Source: Ophiura sarsii (Eukaryota > Echinodermata > Ophiuroidea > Amphilepidida > Ophiuridae). Taken from it: a stretch of 64,000 nucleotides of DNA. The position numbers and the translations under genes were made by a program. How positions within the stretch are numbered: position 1 is the first letter of the stretch; every line of letters starts with the position of its first letter. The notes beneath the pieces were generated by a model. That model saw nothing but the letters and a program-made list of their open reading frames with translations, was not told the origin of the DNA and searched no databases. The stretch covers positions 8,525,105 to 8,589,104 of the forward strand of contig CM069449.1 in the NCBI GenBank assembly GCA_035610835.1, written 5' to 3'. This document shows positions 1 to 11,035 of this stretch, in pieces.

Positions 1-588
1 TCCTGACTCAAACTTACCAAAACAACAATTTTAAATCACCCAAAAGAACGGGAAATAATCGCTTCCTATTAGTTACTTATGATGGTAATGATAGAATACA
101 TATAAAAGTATAAAATAATAGAGAAATATGAAATTCAATTTTTGAAACAAGTGCCGGGTTGACACTGCCCTTAAGTAAGTTTTTGAAGGTGAAATTTTAT
201 AAAAGATAATGACACAAAGTATTGGAATTTAATTTTCATTAAAAAAAATCTAAAAAAAAAAGGTTTTTTTTGGTTTGTTTTTTTAATTTTATTTTTACCC
301 ATAATCCCCAGTTCACATTTTGCGACATCCGACGGGTTTTCACAGATCGCATCACAATCGGTCCAAGGCATTCGACCAAACAATCGGTATAAACTACAAC
401 TCTAAATTAAATGTCCATTGTCACTGGTATTTTGTACATAAACATTATACATAACTTGGTGATGTTAACTCACAAGTACAATTCCCTAAGTTAGTGCTAG
501 GTAATCAGTAGTATTACCACTCAAAGTTTTGTTTACGCACACACTTTCGTGTATAACCCACAGGTTTACTCCCCGATCATTTATTGCA
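1..588. other. AT-rich spacer, no gene seen
   Basis: No coding region, RNA gene or clear repeat boundary was recognised. The stretch is AT-rich. If the kinase gene continues off the left edge, this is probably intronic. Confidence 0.4.
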
Positions 589-935
589 TATAGCCGCCAT
601 CTTGGATTTTTCAACTTTTTACATTTTCTCACCAAGGACCAATTTTTTCTTCAATTTTTGAAGTCTATAAGTAAATAGTATACAATAATCTTTCATATTA
701 AACATGTTAATTGCTTGGCTTCGACTTAGTTACCTCTATCTGACCATTTACACCTCACGGCCGCCATCTTGGATTTTCAGCCAAATTTCCATAATTTCAC
801 TAATTTTCGGTATTTTGAAACCAAGAATCAATTTTTTCTTCAATTTTCAAAGTTTCTAAGTAAAGCTTACACAATTATCTTTCATATAAGACACGTTAAT
901 TGCTTGGCTTCGACTTAGTTCTCTTTTTATGACCA
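589..935. repeat. two-copy direct tandem repeat, about 167-bp period
   Basis: Two adjacent copies begin with GCCGCCATCTTGGATTTT at about 593 and 760. Both run through an ATTTTTTCTTCAATTTT block and end with TTAATTGCTTGGCTTCGACTTAG. The copies are clearly related but diverged, so the duplication is not very recent. Confidence 0.75.
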
Positions 936-1343
936 TCACCTGTGAACCTTTCGTAAATTTTTACCTCAAGTTTTTGGCACATTTTGGTCAACATTCTTAA
1001 AAGCTAAACATGTGTATGTTAAAACTTTAAAAAGTCTCTAGGGAAGTGTCTTTAGATGATTTTGGTGCAATTTTATCATTTTCTCGCGAAGTAAGTATGT
1101 TACTATTTTAGATAAATGAAACAAACCTGAGTACAAGTGGCAGAGAACAACTTATTTTCTAGCAAGGTCACATCATGGGTATATTGCATTTTATACTCTA
1201 AGCATAGTGTGAAATAAGGCCACCCAAAACTTTGATTTTATTGGTTCAGCCAGAACGTGTACACTGTTGAAACCCATAATATAAGAAAATAGGACGAATA
1301 CAGTTTATTAGTCGTTTCTCGACTAATATAAGAAGAAAGAAAT
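936..1343. other. spacer, nothing recognised
   Basis: AT-rich sequence with no supportable gene. It runs into the AAAAT microsatellite. Confidence 0.35.
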
Positions 1344-1388
1344 AAAATAAAATAAAATAAAATAAAAATAAAATAAAATAAAATAAAA
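1344..1388. repeat. AAAAT microsatellite
   Basis: A pentanucleotide AAAAT/ATAAA array of about nine units with one extra A. It lies just upstream of a tRNA-like element on the other strand and could be the A-rich tail of that SINE, since both have the same polarity. That link is inferred. Confidence 0.8.
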
Positions 1389-1457
1389 GACTAAAGGAAT
1401 AAAGAAATAAAGACATAAATGGATCATTAATAATAACAACTTAAAACGAACAAATGT

Positions 1458-1540
1458 GACTTTGCCAAGTCTCGAACTTCCGCTTCTAGACATGTATGTA
1501 ATTCTAGTCTGTTACTCTACCAACTGAGCTAACTTTTATG
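1458..1540 (-). other. tRNA-like sequence (probable SINE head)
   Basis: Read on the minus strand it has an A-box-like TAGCTCAGTTGGTAGAG and a B-box-like AAGTTCGAGAC with tRNA spacing. The anticodon arm is not a standard one. The upstream flank, ACAATTGC then AGGC, recurs beside the next tRNA-like copy, so both look like members of one tRNA-derived SINE family rather than working tRNA genes. Confidence 0.6.
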
Positions 1541-1771
1541 AGACAATTGCTAGGCATATTTATACCGATACAACGGATAGGTTCTCATAATAAAAAAACA
1601 ACAGAGCAAAACATCACCACCGCCCCGAACCAAGACAAATCAAACAAAACACAGCAAAAATTATAAAATGAAAACGAGAAAAAAAATCCACATAATTATA
1701 CAAGGAAATAATCATAAAAAGACAAAATAAACAAGTATGATACATCAGGGCGACAATGAGACGAACAATAT

Positions 1772-1860
1772 GAATATACTGAGAATCGAACTCACGATTC
1801 AGCGTTGTCCTGTATACGCATGATTTAAAGTCCAGTGCCTTACCAACTGAGCTAATATTC
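1772..1860 (-). other. tRNA-like sequence (SINE head or tRNA pseudogene)
   Basis: The minus strand has an A box (TTAGCTCAGTTGG) and a B box (GAGTTCGATTCTC). The two ends, GAATATT and TATATTC, can pair at six of seven positions like an acceptor stem. The middle segment is too long and does not close a normal anticodon stem. Its flank resembles that of the copy at 1458-1540, which favours a SINE. An intron-bearing tRNA is a weaker alternative. Confidence 0.55.
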
Positions 1861-2180
1861 ACACGACAATTGCGAGGCCCATTTATATCAATATATCAAC
1901 AACTAGTGAGTGTTAATCAAACGTATAAATTAAAAGCAAGAGATGGCGCTCACTACAAAAATTAATTGGCTCTGTTAACTTTTACTGCTTTATATTGAAT
2001 ATCTACGGTAGCATGGAAATATATGCGAAAATGTATCTCTGAGGATTTCTATTTTTTTGGGCGATGACCAATTTCACGGCTTATTTCTTAAAGCTACATT
2101 TTTTATCCAGTGCTGGAAAAATGCCATTTTGAATGATCTTAAAATTAGAAGAAGACGGTATATTAATATGCAGAGATGGA
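1861..2180. other. spacer
   Basis: No gene recognised. It ends at the left inverted terminus of the CCTGAGG-rich element. Confidence 0.35.
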
Positions 2181-3768
2181 AATGCTTATACACCTGTCGA
2201 CCTCAGGTTACCTAACCTCAGGTTACCTAACCTCAGGTTACCTAACCTCAGGTTACCTAACCTCAGGTTACCTAACCTCAGGTTACCTAACCTCAGGTTG
2301 AATTCATTTTCGGACTTTTTCACATAGTGTGCAGGCCTGCTTTGCGTGCACACGTTCAATCATTATATGACCTGAGGTTGTCTGATTGGATTTATTTTCA
2401 ACCTAAGGTTGTTATATTGAAAATGTTCTCAACCTCAGGTTTACTTATTGCAGTATTCTAATTTAGTATCATCATGTGACCTGGCACGACAAAATGAGCG
2501 TAACGTCGCTGCGGCTGATTTTGAGATATGGCCTGAAAAAGTCGATTTGACAAGGGAGGTCGAAAATGAGATATTTTCATTTTCGGAAAGATAAACTATT
2601 TATGTATCACATTCCGAAGTATTAAGAACATATTTTGGGTCTAAATATTTTTTTAAAGTAATTTTAGAGAGGTCTTTTGATTCTTACATTTTAAGAAATG
2701 AACGCAAAGAAAGGAAAAATATCTCGAAATGTCTCGAAATTACCTTGTTTATATCGTCATTTCCACGGGTTTAAAATATTATCCCCTCATGGCAAATTTG
2801 GTATGGTCTTAAAGGTCAGTGCTTTCCAAAGTAGTAGTAGTTTGAACCCTGTAAATTCCCAAATGAACCAATGACAGGCCGTTTAATAAGATGTCTTTGG
2901 CATAAACAATCTTTCCATTAAGTGTTGACAGAATATTTTGGAGAGCCAAGTGACGATAAGCTTCACTGACTTTGAAGGCCTTTTTCTCCAATTCAATAAT
3001 TCAGCGGTGATTAACTTCAATTTATCATAATTTCACTTTGAAATGGCCTATTATAACAACTTTGATGTCATTTTAAACCTGAGGTCATCTTCTTTCTTGA
3101 AATGTGAAAATCATTTTTTATTTGTTGCTACTTTACTCTCATTTTGTGGTGCCAGGTCACTTATTTTCCCGTATTCTTGGCCTTTTAGACAGACCTTTAC
3201 TCTATTTATATTGAATACACATTTTGATTGTAGCCGTGTCTGATTTTTGTATTATTACCTTGGGTTACTACTGTGATTCTTTAGGCCTAAAAGTTTTAGT
3301 CAAAATCAACCTCAGGTTTTCACAGTAAATATCTTATCGACCTGAGGTTGTCAAATTGGATTTATCTTCAACCGGAGGTTGTTTTATTGAATTTTTTCTC
3401 ATTGGCCTTTTTTGACAGACCTTTACTCTGATTATATTGAATACACATCTTTGAATATAGACGAGTTTGATTTTCTTTTATTACCTTCGGTAACTACTGA
3501 TTTATTTGGGGCTATAATTTCCACGTTTCAATCAAAATCAACCTGAGGTTTTCACATTGAATATCTTGACCATCTGAGGTTGTTTAATTGGATTTATTTT
3601 CAACCTGGGGTTGTTGTATTGAATATCTTCTCAGACTCAGGTTTATTTAATGCAGTATACTAATTCATTTACATTTTTCCAATATCCTTGGCTACCAACA
3701 TGTTTAAGTCCAAAAGTGAATACAACCTGAGGTTAGGTAACCTGAGGTCGAAAGGTGTATGAGCATTT
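2181..3768. mobile_element. TIR element filled with CCTCAGGTT/CCTGAGGTT motifs
   Basis: The left end (AATGCTTATACACCTGTCG then CCTCAGGTTACCTAACCTCAGG) is matched in inverted orientation at the right end (3721-3768), with AATGCTCATACACCTTTCG leading into the same motif. The arms agree over more than 40 bp. Inside, a module of CCTGAGGTTGT, then TTGGATTTATTTTCAACC, then a second motif recurs around 2370, 3340 and 3570. There is no convincing ORF and no superfamily could be assigned. Target duplication was not resolved. Confidence 0.65.
2203..2301. repeat. 15-bp minisatellite
   Basis: About seven uninterrupted copies of CCTCAGGTTACCTAA. They open a spurious short reading frame repeating Pro-Asn-Leu-Arg-Leu. 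The unit combines the near-palindrome AACCTCAGGTT with TACC, and it sits at the left terminus of the larger TIR element. Confidence 0.9.
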
Positions 3769-3775
3769 TAATCTT

Positions 3776-3990
3776 TTCATATGCTATTCATATACTTCGT
3801 ATTTATCGTGTCTGCCGTTGGTCAATGTTGATCCCCCGCAAAATCCTGGTTTCTGGATGTAGTGCAGTGTAACAGTATACGGAGATGAAAAGGTCAAATC
3901 CAAAGTAAGTAGACCCTTTTCCGGGGTGAGATCAGAGGATGGGAAGCGGTCACAGTGAGTGAGCCCTCTATCGGTAAATACACCACAGTG
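3776..3990 (+). repeat. dispersed repeat, inverted partner at 38813-39063
   Basis: It contains TATACTTCGTATTTATCGTG, GTAACAGTATACGGAG and CCCTCTATCGGTA in order. All recur in reverse order on the other strand near 38.8-39.1 kb. No coding content was seen. The two copies lie about 35 kb apart in opposite orientation. Confidence 0.7.
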
Positions 3991-4048
3991 TCGCAGGCTA
4001 GAGAGTTTTGTTTAGAGAGTTACAAGGAAAAGGAAAGGGTCTAACGCA

Positions 4049-4339
4049 CAATCAAGGAAAATAATAGTTGGCACACTTGACGCAACTTATTACAACTATC
4101 ACTGTGCTCGCAATTGAGATCAGACTTGGGACATAGCACTGTTTAATAGAAAGCAAAAGTCTCGCCCTTTCTTATATCCTTCCCCACCCCCCCCCCCCCC
4201 CCCACCCCCCATCAATCAATGTTGGGGGACCTACCAAGGCTTCTGATAATATGACTCGGATCAACATTGCCTCGGGGGGAGAGGGGCGGGTTTTTTCCGT
4301 AATTAAGACAAAGTGTGCCAACCTTTATTTCCTTGATTG
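4049..4339. mobile_element. MITE with about 30-bp TIRs, copy 1
   Basis: It begins CAATCAAGGAAAATAATAG followed by TTGGCACACTT. It ends with the inverse, AAGTGTGCCAA then CCTTTATTTCCTTGATTG. It carries a C-run at about 4187-4206 and has no ORF. A second, same-orientation copy lies at 8092-8362. Short target duplications could not be fixed with certainty, so no superfamily is named. Confidence 0.8.
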
Positions 4340-4608
4340 TCTGAGTCATTTGCTAAAAAAATCATCTGTGTTAAGTCTTTTGGCTATAACATGAGATTAA
4401 ACAAAGATTTCTTCACCAGATTTGGAGGACAGATAGATTATAACACTGGTCACGTGTTCAAACAATATGAGTCAACGTACTTTTAGGGACCGGTCACTTT
4501 TAAATACGGAGGTATATTTTTCACTTAAAATGGAAGTGAAACTATAGACATGACCAGTTATTTAAATTCAGATGGATGCTCGACCTCATATATCATCAGC
4601 TAAACGTT
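4340..4608. other. spacer carrying the left LINE target-site copy
   Basis: Unannotated sequence ending in ATCAGCTAAACGTT (4595-4608), the left copy of the target duplication of the following LINE. Confidence 0.5.
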
Positions 4609-6218
4609 TGGCCCAAAATTAAAGCAGGTAAAAACCATTCTTAATATATGGAAAGGTAGAAGGTTAACAATTGCTGGTAAAATTATTTTGATCAAGACTT
4701 TTGCTCTCTCCAAGTTTATATATTTGGCCTCCGTTTGTCATATTCCAGATTATATAATACAGCAAATAGATAAAATCATATATGAATTTCTGTGGAAAGG
4801 TGGTAAAGGTCTTATAAAGAGGCGTACACTTATCGGTGATATTGATGAAGGTGGTTTAAAAATGATCGATGTGAAATCAATATTCAAGGCTCAAAAGATT
4901 AAGTGGGTAAATAAATACCTTAACACTTCAGCTGCATGGAAATCAATTCTGAATGAGTATATCGCTCCATTTGGTGGTGAGTTAATATTCCATTGTAATA
5001 TTCATCCAACTCAAATTCATAAATGGAATAATATTCCAATATTTTATAAGGATATGCTGAAGTCGTATTTTGATTTTATTATGCCTGACAAGAATGGTCA
5101 TCTTCAACAATGTGTATGGAATAACCAATATATTTGTATCAATCATAAGCCTTTTTACTATAAGCATTTTTCCAGGTGTGGTATGAATATGATCTCTGAT
5201 TTATATAATACAAATGGTAAAATTGTTCCCTTTGATGTTTGGAATAAACGTGGGGTTGCTAATAAATATTACATGAATTGGAGAAGCATTGTTGATGCTA
5301 TTCCAGCTTCTTGGAAGCAAGATTTTAAAATTGGCTTTAAACGGGACCTTTGTAAAAAAAAAGGTTTCATATTGACGCACGAGAATAATGAGTCTCACAT
5401 TGACAATATGACATCCAAAATCATCTATCGTATTCTAGTCCAGAGAATTCAGGAACCTCCTACATCCCAGGTGAAATACAAAAATGAGCTTAATGTGTTT
5501 GACAATGAATGGAGTAGTATTTACCTTATGCCGTTTAAGGCATGTCATGATGTTAGGACAAGAATTTTCCAATACAAGACTAATTTGAATTGCTTAATGA
5601 CTAATAGTAGATTATTTAAGATGAAAATTGTTGATAATGTGAATTGTACTTTATGCAGCAACTTCCCTGAGACTTTAAAGCATATTTTTTGGGATTGTGC
5701 TCATGCTATTAACATCTGGAACGAATTTAAAATATGGTTTGATTTCAACATGAATTTTAATATTGTTCTTGATTATAAGAAAATACTGGTTGGCATTGGC
5801 AAAGGAGGAGACTGTAGTGCATTAATTAACTTATGCCTAATACTTATCAAAAAGGTTATCTATGATAGCAGATATCAAAATCGAATACCTTCAATTCTTG
5901 CATTTAAGTATTTAATTAAGTTTCATTATAAACTTGAGAAACAGATCTCTACCAGCAACAACACAATGTATAAATTCATTGATAAATGGACAAAATTAGA
6001 AAAGTTTTGTGAGGAGTTTTGTGAGGAGTAAAAAAACAAACAAAAACAATTGTATATAAGCTTTATTTTTAAGCTTTATTTAATACTTATTGATGTGCTT
6101 ATTCATGTAACCCAGGTGTGTATACTGTATGTTGTTATCTTTCTATTACCGTATTGTAACTGTATGTGATTTGTTTTTATGTTTTTTTGAGCGAAATAAA
6201 AATAGTAAAGAGAAAAAA
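4609..6218 (+). mobile_element. 5'-truncated L1/Tx1-like non-LTR retrotransposon
   Basis: The insertion is flanked by a 14-bp direct repeat, ATCAGCTAAACGTT, at 4595-4608 and 6219-6232. It ends in an A-rich tail containing AATAAA. It carries only the C-terminal part of ORF2. The intact frame and identical flanking repeats suggest a fairly recent insertion. 5' truncation is the usual outcome of target-primed reverse transcription. The clade is inferred from the C-terminal protein pattern. Confidence 0.85.
4610..6031 (+). CDS. LINE ORF2 C-terminal region (partial)
   Basis: An open frame of 474 codons begins exactly at the LINE boundary, so its true start is missing. It opens with residues PKLKQVKTILNIW and GRRLTIAGKIILIKTF, the conserved segment just after the reverse transcriptase palm and thumb of L1/Tx1-type ORF2 proteins. 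FLWKGG and a GGLKMIDV motif follow. Near the C terminus is a Cys-His cluster, CTLCSNFPETLKHIFWDC, of the zinc-binding type found at the end of L1 ORF2. The endonuclease and catalytic RT motifs are absent through truncation, so this copy cannot be autonomous. No internal stops are present. Confidence 0.85.
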   Translation, partial: GPKLKQVKTILNIWKGRRLTIAGKIILIKTFALSKFIYLASVCHIPDYIIQQIDKIIYEFLWKGGKGLIKRRTLIGDIDEGGLKMIDVKSIFKAQKIKWVNKYLNTSAAWKSILNEYIAPFGGELIFHCNIHPTQIHKWNNIPIFYKDMLKSYFDFIMPDKNGHLQQCVWNNQYICINHKPFYYKHFSRCGMNMISDLYNTNGKIVPFDVWNKRGVANKYYMNWRSIVDAIPASWKQDFKIGFKRDLCKKKGFILTHENNESHIDNMTSKIIYRILVQRIQEPPTSQVKYKNELNVFDNEWSSIYLMPFKACHDVRTRIFQYKTNLNCLMTNSRLFKMKIVDNVNCTLCSNFPETLKHIFWDCAHAINIWNEFKIWFDFNMNFNIVLDYKKILVGIGKGGDCSALINLCLILIKKVIYDSRYQNRIPSILAFKYLIKFHYKLEKQISTSNNTMYKFIDKWTKLEKFCEEFCEE

Positions 6219-6232
6219 ATCAGCTAAACGTT

Positions 6233-6565
6233 GAGAAAACATCTTCCTGTCGTTTATATATATCTCAAGACCAGTATCTATATCTATATATCGGAATACC
6301 ACCAGTGTCTATATAACTTAAAAATATAGACCCAACATGAAATATGCCTGTTTTGTTTTGACAATAAATCAAAGTTGTCAAGCCATTACGCCCATATAAT
6401 TATAAGAATGAGTACATCTGCACTCTGTCAGTACCAAAATCAAGGACATTATGATTATTCAAGAAATAGAAGACACAATGATAGTGCTGATTAAAACAAA
6501 TAATGCAAATCATGATTGTTAGAAAAAAGAAGCAACAAATAAATAATTATCGAATAGAAGCTTAG
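6233..6565. other. spacer
   Basis: AT-rich sequence with short TATATC runs and no recognised gene. Confidence 0.35.
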
Positions 6566-6630
6566 ACAAGGATTCGAACACAGCGGGGTGCAAGTCTCAT
6601 ATGTTAACCACTACACCAACCGGGCGTGTG
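6566..6630 (-). other. tRNA-like terminus, left arm
   Basis: The minus strand reads CCCGGTTGGTGTAGTGG, then TTAACATATGAGACTTGCAC, then the B box TGTTCGAATCC. The anticodon stem does not close, so a functional tRNA is unlikely. The box A/B pair could still act as an internal RNA polymerase III promoter, which is inference. Confidence 0.6.
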
Positions 6631-7196
6631 TGCATATTGTAACTGAATTATACGCTATCAATGCTCGTGTATTGTCATCGCAATGGTGAATCAATATCAT
6701 CGGTTCACCATAAGAAATCATCAAATGTGTCATTGTTACGAAATACAGAACTGATTTTTCAATGGATAAGGGATTAGAGGACAAATACCGTTCGTATAGA
6801 CCCTTTTTAAGCAAAGATTAAGCACCGCATACCCACCTTTCAACGGTGCACCATTGCTGAAATAAAATAAATCTATAGTCATATATGTTTTATTTCAGCA
6901 GGGGTGAACCGTTAAAACATACCGAAGATGCGACTCATTTCTTCTAAAAGATAGCCTATGAGTTTCACATTGTCCACTAAACACTAATCCATTGAGAGAA
7001 AAAAGTTTTGCATTTCATAATAATGAGAAATTTGATGAGTTGTAATGGTGTACCGTTGCAATGATTCACCGCTGCAATAACAATGCACGTGTATTGATAG
7101 CGTTTAATTCAATTACAACATGCACACACGCCCGGTTGGTGTAGTGGTTAACATATGAGACTTCCACGCCGCGACCCCAGGTTCGAATCCTTGCCC
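6566..7196. mobile_element. foldback element with tRNA-like ends
   Basis: Two arms of about 300 bp are inverted copies of each other: 6566-6870 and 6885-7196. They meet at a short hairpin, GCTGAAATAAAA against TTTTATTTCAGC. Each outer end is a tRNA-like sequence (A box GGTGTAGTGGTTAAC, B box GGTTCGAATCC or GTGTTCGAATCC), oriented to read outward. The arms are diverged but align along their length. There is no ORF. It is either a palindromic dimer of a tRNA-derived SINE or a foldback transposon that uses tRNA-like termini. Confidence 0.75.
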
Positions 7197-7210
7197 AAGC
7201 TTTTTTTTTC
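7126..7210 (+). other. tRNA-Gly-like terminus, right arm, followed by a T-run
   Basis: The plus-strand mirror of the left terminus. GCCCGGTTGGTGTAGTGG resembles the 5' half of animal tRNA-Gly, and CTTCCAC would place a TCC anticodon. AGGTTCGAATCCT is a good B box. The anticodon stem is unpaired, so it is called tRNA-like. A run of at least nine T residues starts at about 7200 and could terminate polymerase III transcription. Confidence 0.6.
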
Positions 7211-7337
7211 TTCTTCTTGTGTGTGCCTCTAAGCTTATTTCTAAACGATCATAAAGTCCATTATTTAAATAATCGGCACGTTATCTTAGAGTTTTGTCTT
7301 CATGGCGCATTGTTTGATATATGTGACTTTATTTATT

Positions 7338-7783
7338 TTCCATAATTTCATATTAAAATGCTAAGAACATAACGTGTCATCTTCTGAAGATAGTAATGTT
7401 TGCATGAACTATAACAATGGCAAGGCCTATTATACACCTATAGTCGCACACAATTAACATACAGAGACAGCGTTAGTAAATAATGACCAGTCCCTAATAC
7501 ACAAAGTGACTTTTCGTTCATCTTTGTTTGTATTAGCCATTCTGTTTATGTGGCTTTATTTTTTTTGTAAATAAATGTTATTATGATTATTTTCCATGAT
7601 TGTATATTTTAATGCTAGGAACATAACATGGCATTGTGTCATTAATTGCTATCTTCTGAAGATAGTAATGTTTGCATGAACTATAACAATTGCAAGGCCT
7701 ATTATAGACCTATAGTCGCACACATTTAATATACAGAGACAGCCTTAGTAATTAATGGCCAGTCCCTAATACACTTTTGTCTG
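7338..7783. repeat. two-copy direct repeat, about 250-bp period
   Basis: Copies at about 7338-7506 and 7590-7783 share TCTTCTGAAGATAGTAATG, TTTGCATGAACTATAACAAT, GGCCTATTATA and GACCAGTCCCTAATACAC blocks. They are separated by an unrelated T-rich spacer. No coding content. Confidence 0.8.
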
Positions 7784-8091
7784 ACTTTATATGCCGTCTA
7801 TCAAATGTTGATTAGAAATCAATTAATACATATACGAACTCTAATTGTTCTTCAACATTTTGTTTCACATCCATGAACATAAATTGTAAAAATAACATGT
7901 TTTGACGTATATGTTGCCTAAGTATTGACTGACCAATCCTTAAATGACGTAATTGATACTTGTAACTTTTTGAGAATGCTGACAATATACCCTACAATAA
8001 TCGTGCAAAACCTCATTAGCATTGGGCATTTGGTTCTAAAGTTATAGCCAAAAAACCAATCCCAGATGGTGAATTTAGGATTTCGCTCAGA
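7784..8091. other. spacer
   Basis: Nothing recognised. It ends at the second MITE copy. Confidence 0.35.
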
Positions 8092-9675
<1,584 letters not shown>

Positions 9676-9820
9676 CTTTTAACAACTCATCAGATATCTT
9701 CCTTGCCAAACCGAAATCGGCTACCTTGCAGATATTGGTTTCTCCTACTAGTATATTTCGGGCAGCAACATCACAATGGACGTAATTCTGTCTCCCAAAG
9801 TATTCCATGCCGGCAGCAAC
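9676..9820 (-). CDS. Src-related tyrosine kinase, catalytic-loop and DFG exon
   Basis: A 145-bp exon, phase 0 to phase 1, with acceptor CACTCTAG and donor GTAAAA on the minus strand. It encodes [20 protein letters not shown], then [20 protein letters not shown], then KISDELLK. The catalytic Asp (HCD), Asn (AARN) and DFG are present. The Arg of HRD is replaced by Cys. AARN rather than the Src-type RAAN is closer to FRK-, Abl- or receptor-type kinases. From DFGLAR to KFPIKW only ten residues remain against thirteen in Src, and there is no tyrosine. A working non-RD kinase and an early-stage decayed gene are both possible, but the frame and both splice sites are intact. Confidence 0.92.
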
Positions 9821-9976
9821 CTAGAGTGATACCAAGAGAAGATATTATTATGACATAAATCACAATGTTTTTATTTCATAATTACAATACTTATTGAATC
9901 AATTATGCCTATAGGTCATAATTATAAAATTGATAATATTTGATAGTAAAACTATGGCCTGAACCCTTCTGCAAGT

Positions 9977-10140
9977 TCAAAATACTGAATATTCTTGAAA
10001 GCCCGGGAAAGCGACGTTGTGATAGGAGAGAATACATTGTATGCCTGTCTGTTCAATGCTGTCGTACACATGGTCTTTCCAGGATATGCCAAGGATCCGA
10101 CGGAGGAAGCTTTTATGCTCCTGGTGAGAGTAGGTGGAAT
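9977..10140 (-). pseudogene. possible LINE reverse transcriptase C-terminal remnant
   Basis: The minus strand encodes HKSFLRRILGISWKDHVYDS followed by IEQTGI. This resembles the conserved (L)RRILxIxWxDxVxNxxVxxRTG segment downstream of the RT domain in several LINE families. It is short, with no further RT motifs on either side. It could also be chance similarity. Confidence 0.35.
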
Positions 10141-10169
10141 ACAACTTACAAGGCTCTGTACATATGACA

Positions 10170-10530
10170 TTGGAGAATATATTGTTCTCCCGTTTTAACT
10201 TACCCGTTTTAAATATATACAAGAGTCATTCAATAATTGCTACATCCTACACATGAATGTCAGCCTCATGATATCTAAATCATGGCTACACATTTAAAGT
10301 AAATGATAATTGATATCTGTTTCACCTTTGTTCTGATGTGGCAGAGAGATTTGGGACAACGAAAACGGGAAAGAACTCTCACAATAAATACATGTTTTTA
10401 GTTTTGTCTCCGTATTGTATGGTACGATGTAAGCGCACGATTTTAATACTGAAAATGGAAAACAATGGAAAATATCTAAATGTAATACGTAAATATCATG
10501 TATAAATAAGATTGTAAGCAATATGTAACT
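10170..10530. repeat. diverged intronic duplicate of 28600-29010 (inverted)
   Basis: Shared landmarks in reverse orientation with 28.6-29.0 kb include TCATTCAATA, GAATGTCAGCCTCATGA, AATTGATATCTGTTT and a GAAAACGGxAA block. Both copies lie in the same kinase intron, the far one next to the exon at 29091-29204. Not coding as far as can be seen. Confidence 0.55.
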
Positions 10531-10562
10531 CTTGAAGGCTTACAAATAGTATATAATATCAA

Positions 10563-11035
10563 CTGGAATGTATTCATACACTCTATGTAGTGTTGAACCA
10601 ATCAGGAAGCAGGATTTACAAATACGCGGAATGCATTGAAAGTGTCCACTGCACTCCGCGTGCGCGCCGTTCAAATCACGCAGTGCGCGTTTTGTTTTGA
10701 TTCGTTGTTCAAGATTGGCGGGTTCGCCGATTTTCACTGCGGGTGTTAGCAAACTTGTTAAAGTGTTTTTAGTCGTTTTACATAGATCAAAATTATGCTT
10801 AAATTGTGAATTTTTATTTGCATAGTGTCGTGTATGAATTAGGTCAATGCATGCGTATGTTTTGTTTCTCGAAAAATTAGAAAAATCAATGCACTTGCGC
10901 AAATGTTGATATGCTCACAATAGCACTCCCCCTTCGGGGTCGTGCCATTATTCACACATCAACATCAGCGCGCGTGCATTGATTTGTCTAATTTCTCTCG
11001 AAACAACACATACGCATTTATTGACCTACAATCGT
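10563..11035. repeat. foldback repeat, uninterrupted copy
   Basis: The right half is a near-palindrome. Arms carrying TCAATGCATGCGTATGTTTT and TTTCTCGAAAAATTAGA recur inverted around the centre GCACTCCCCCTTCGGGGTCG. The whole unit is homologous to 14040-14424 joined to 24050-24278. It therefore serves as the empty-site reference for two large insertions there. Confidence 0.75.

Noticed and set aside
1772..1860. Functional tRNA gene
   Set aside because: Acceptor-like ends pair but no normal anticodon stem forms, and a sister copy shares flanks. A SINE is more likely.
2133..2327. Reading frame of tandem PNLRL repeats
   Set aside because: Product of the 15-bp minisatellite (15 is divisible by 3). 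No independent coding evidence.
2809..2991. Minus-strand frame with YRHLALQNIL, reminiscent of a kinase HRDLAARNIL motif
   Set aside because: No DFG, APE or other kinase motif follows, and the segment lies inside a repeat element. The similarity is a few residues and probably chance.
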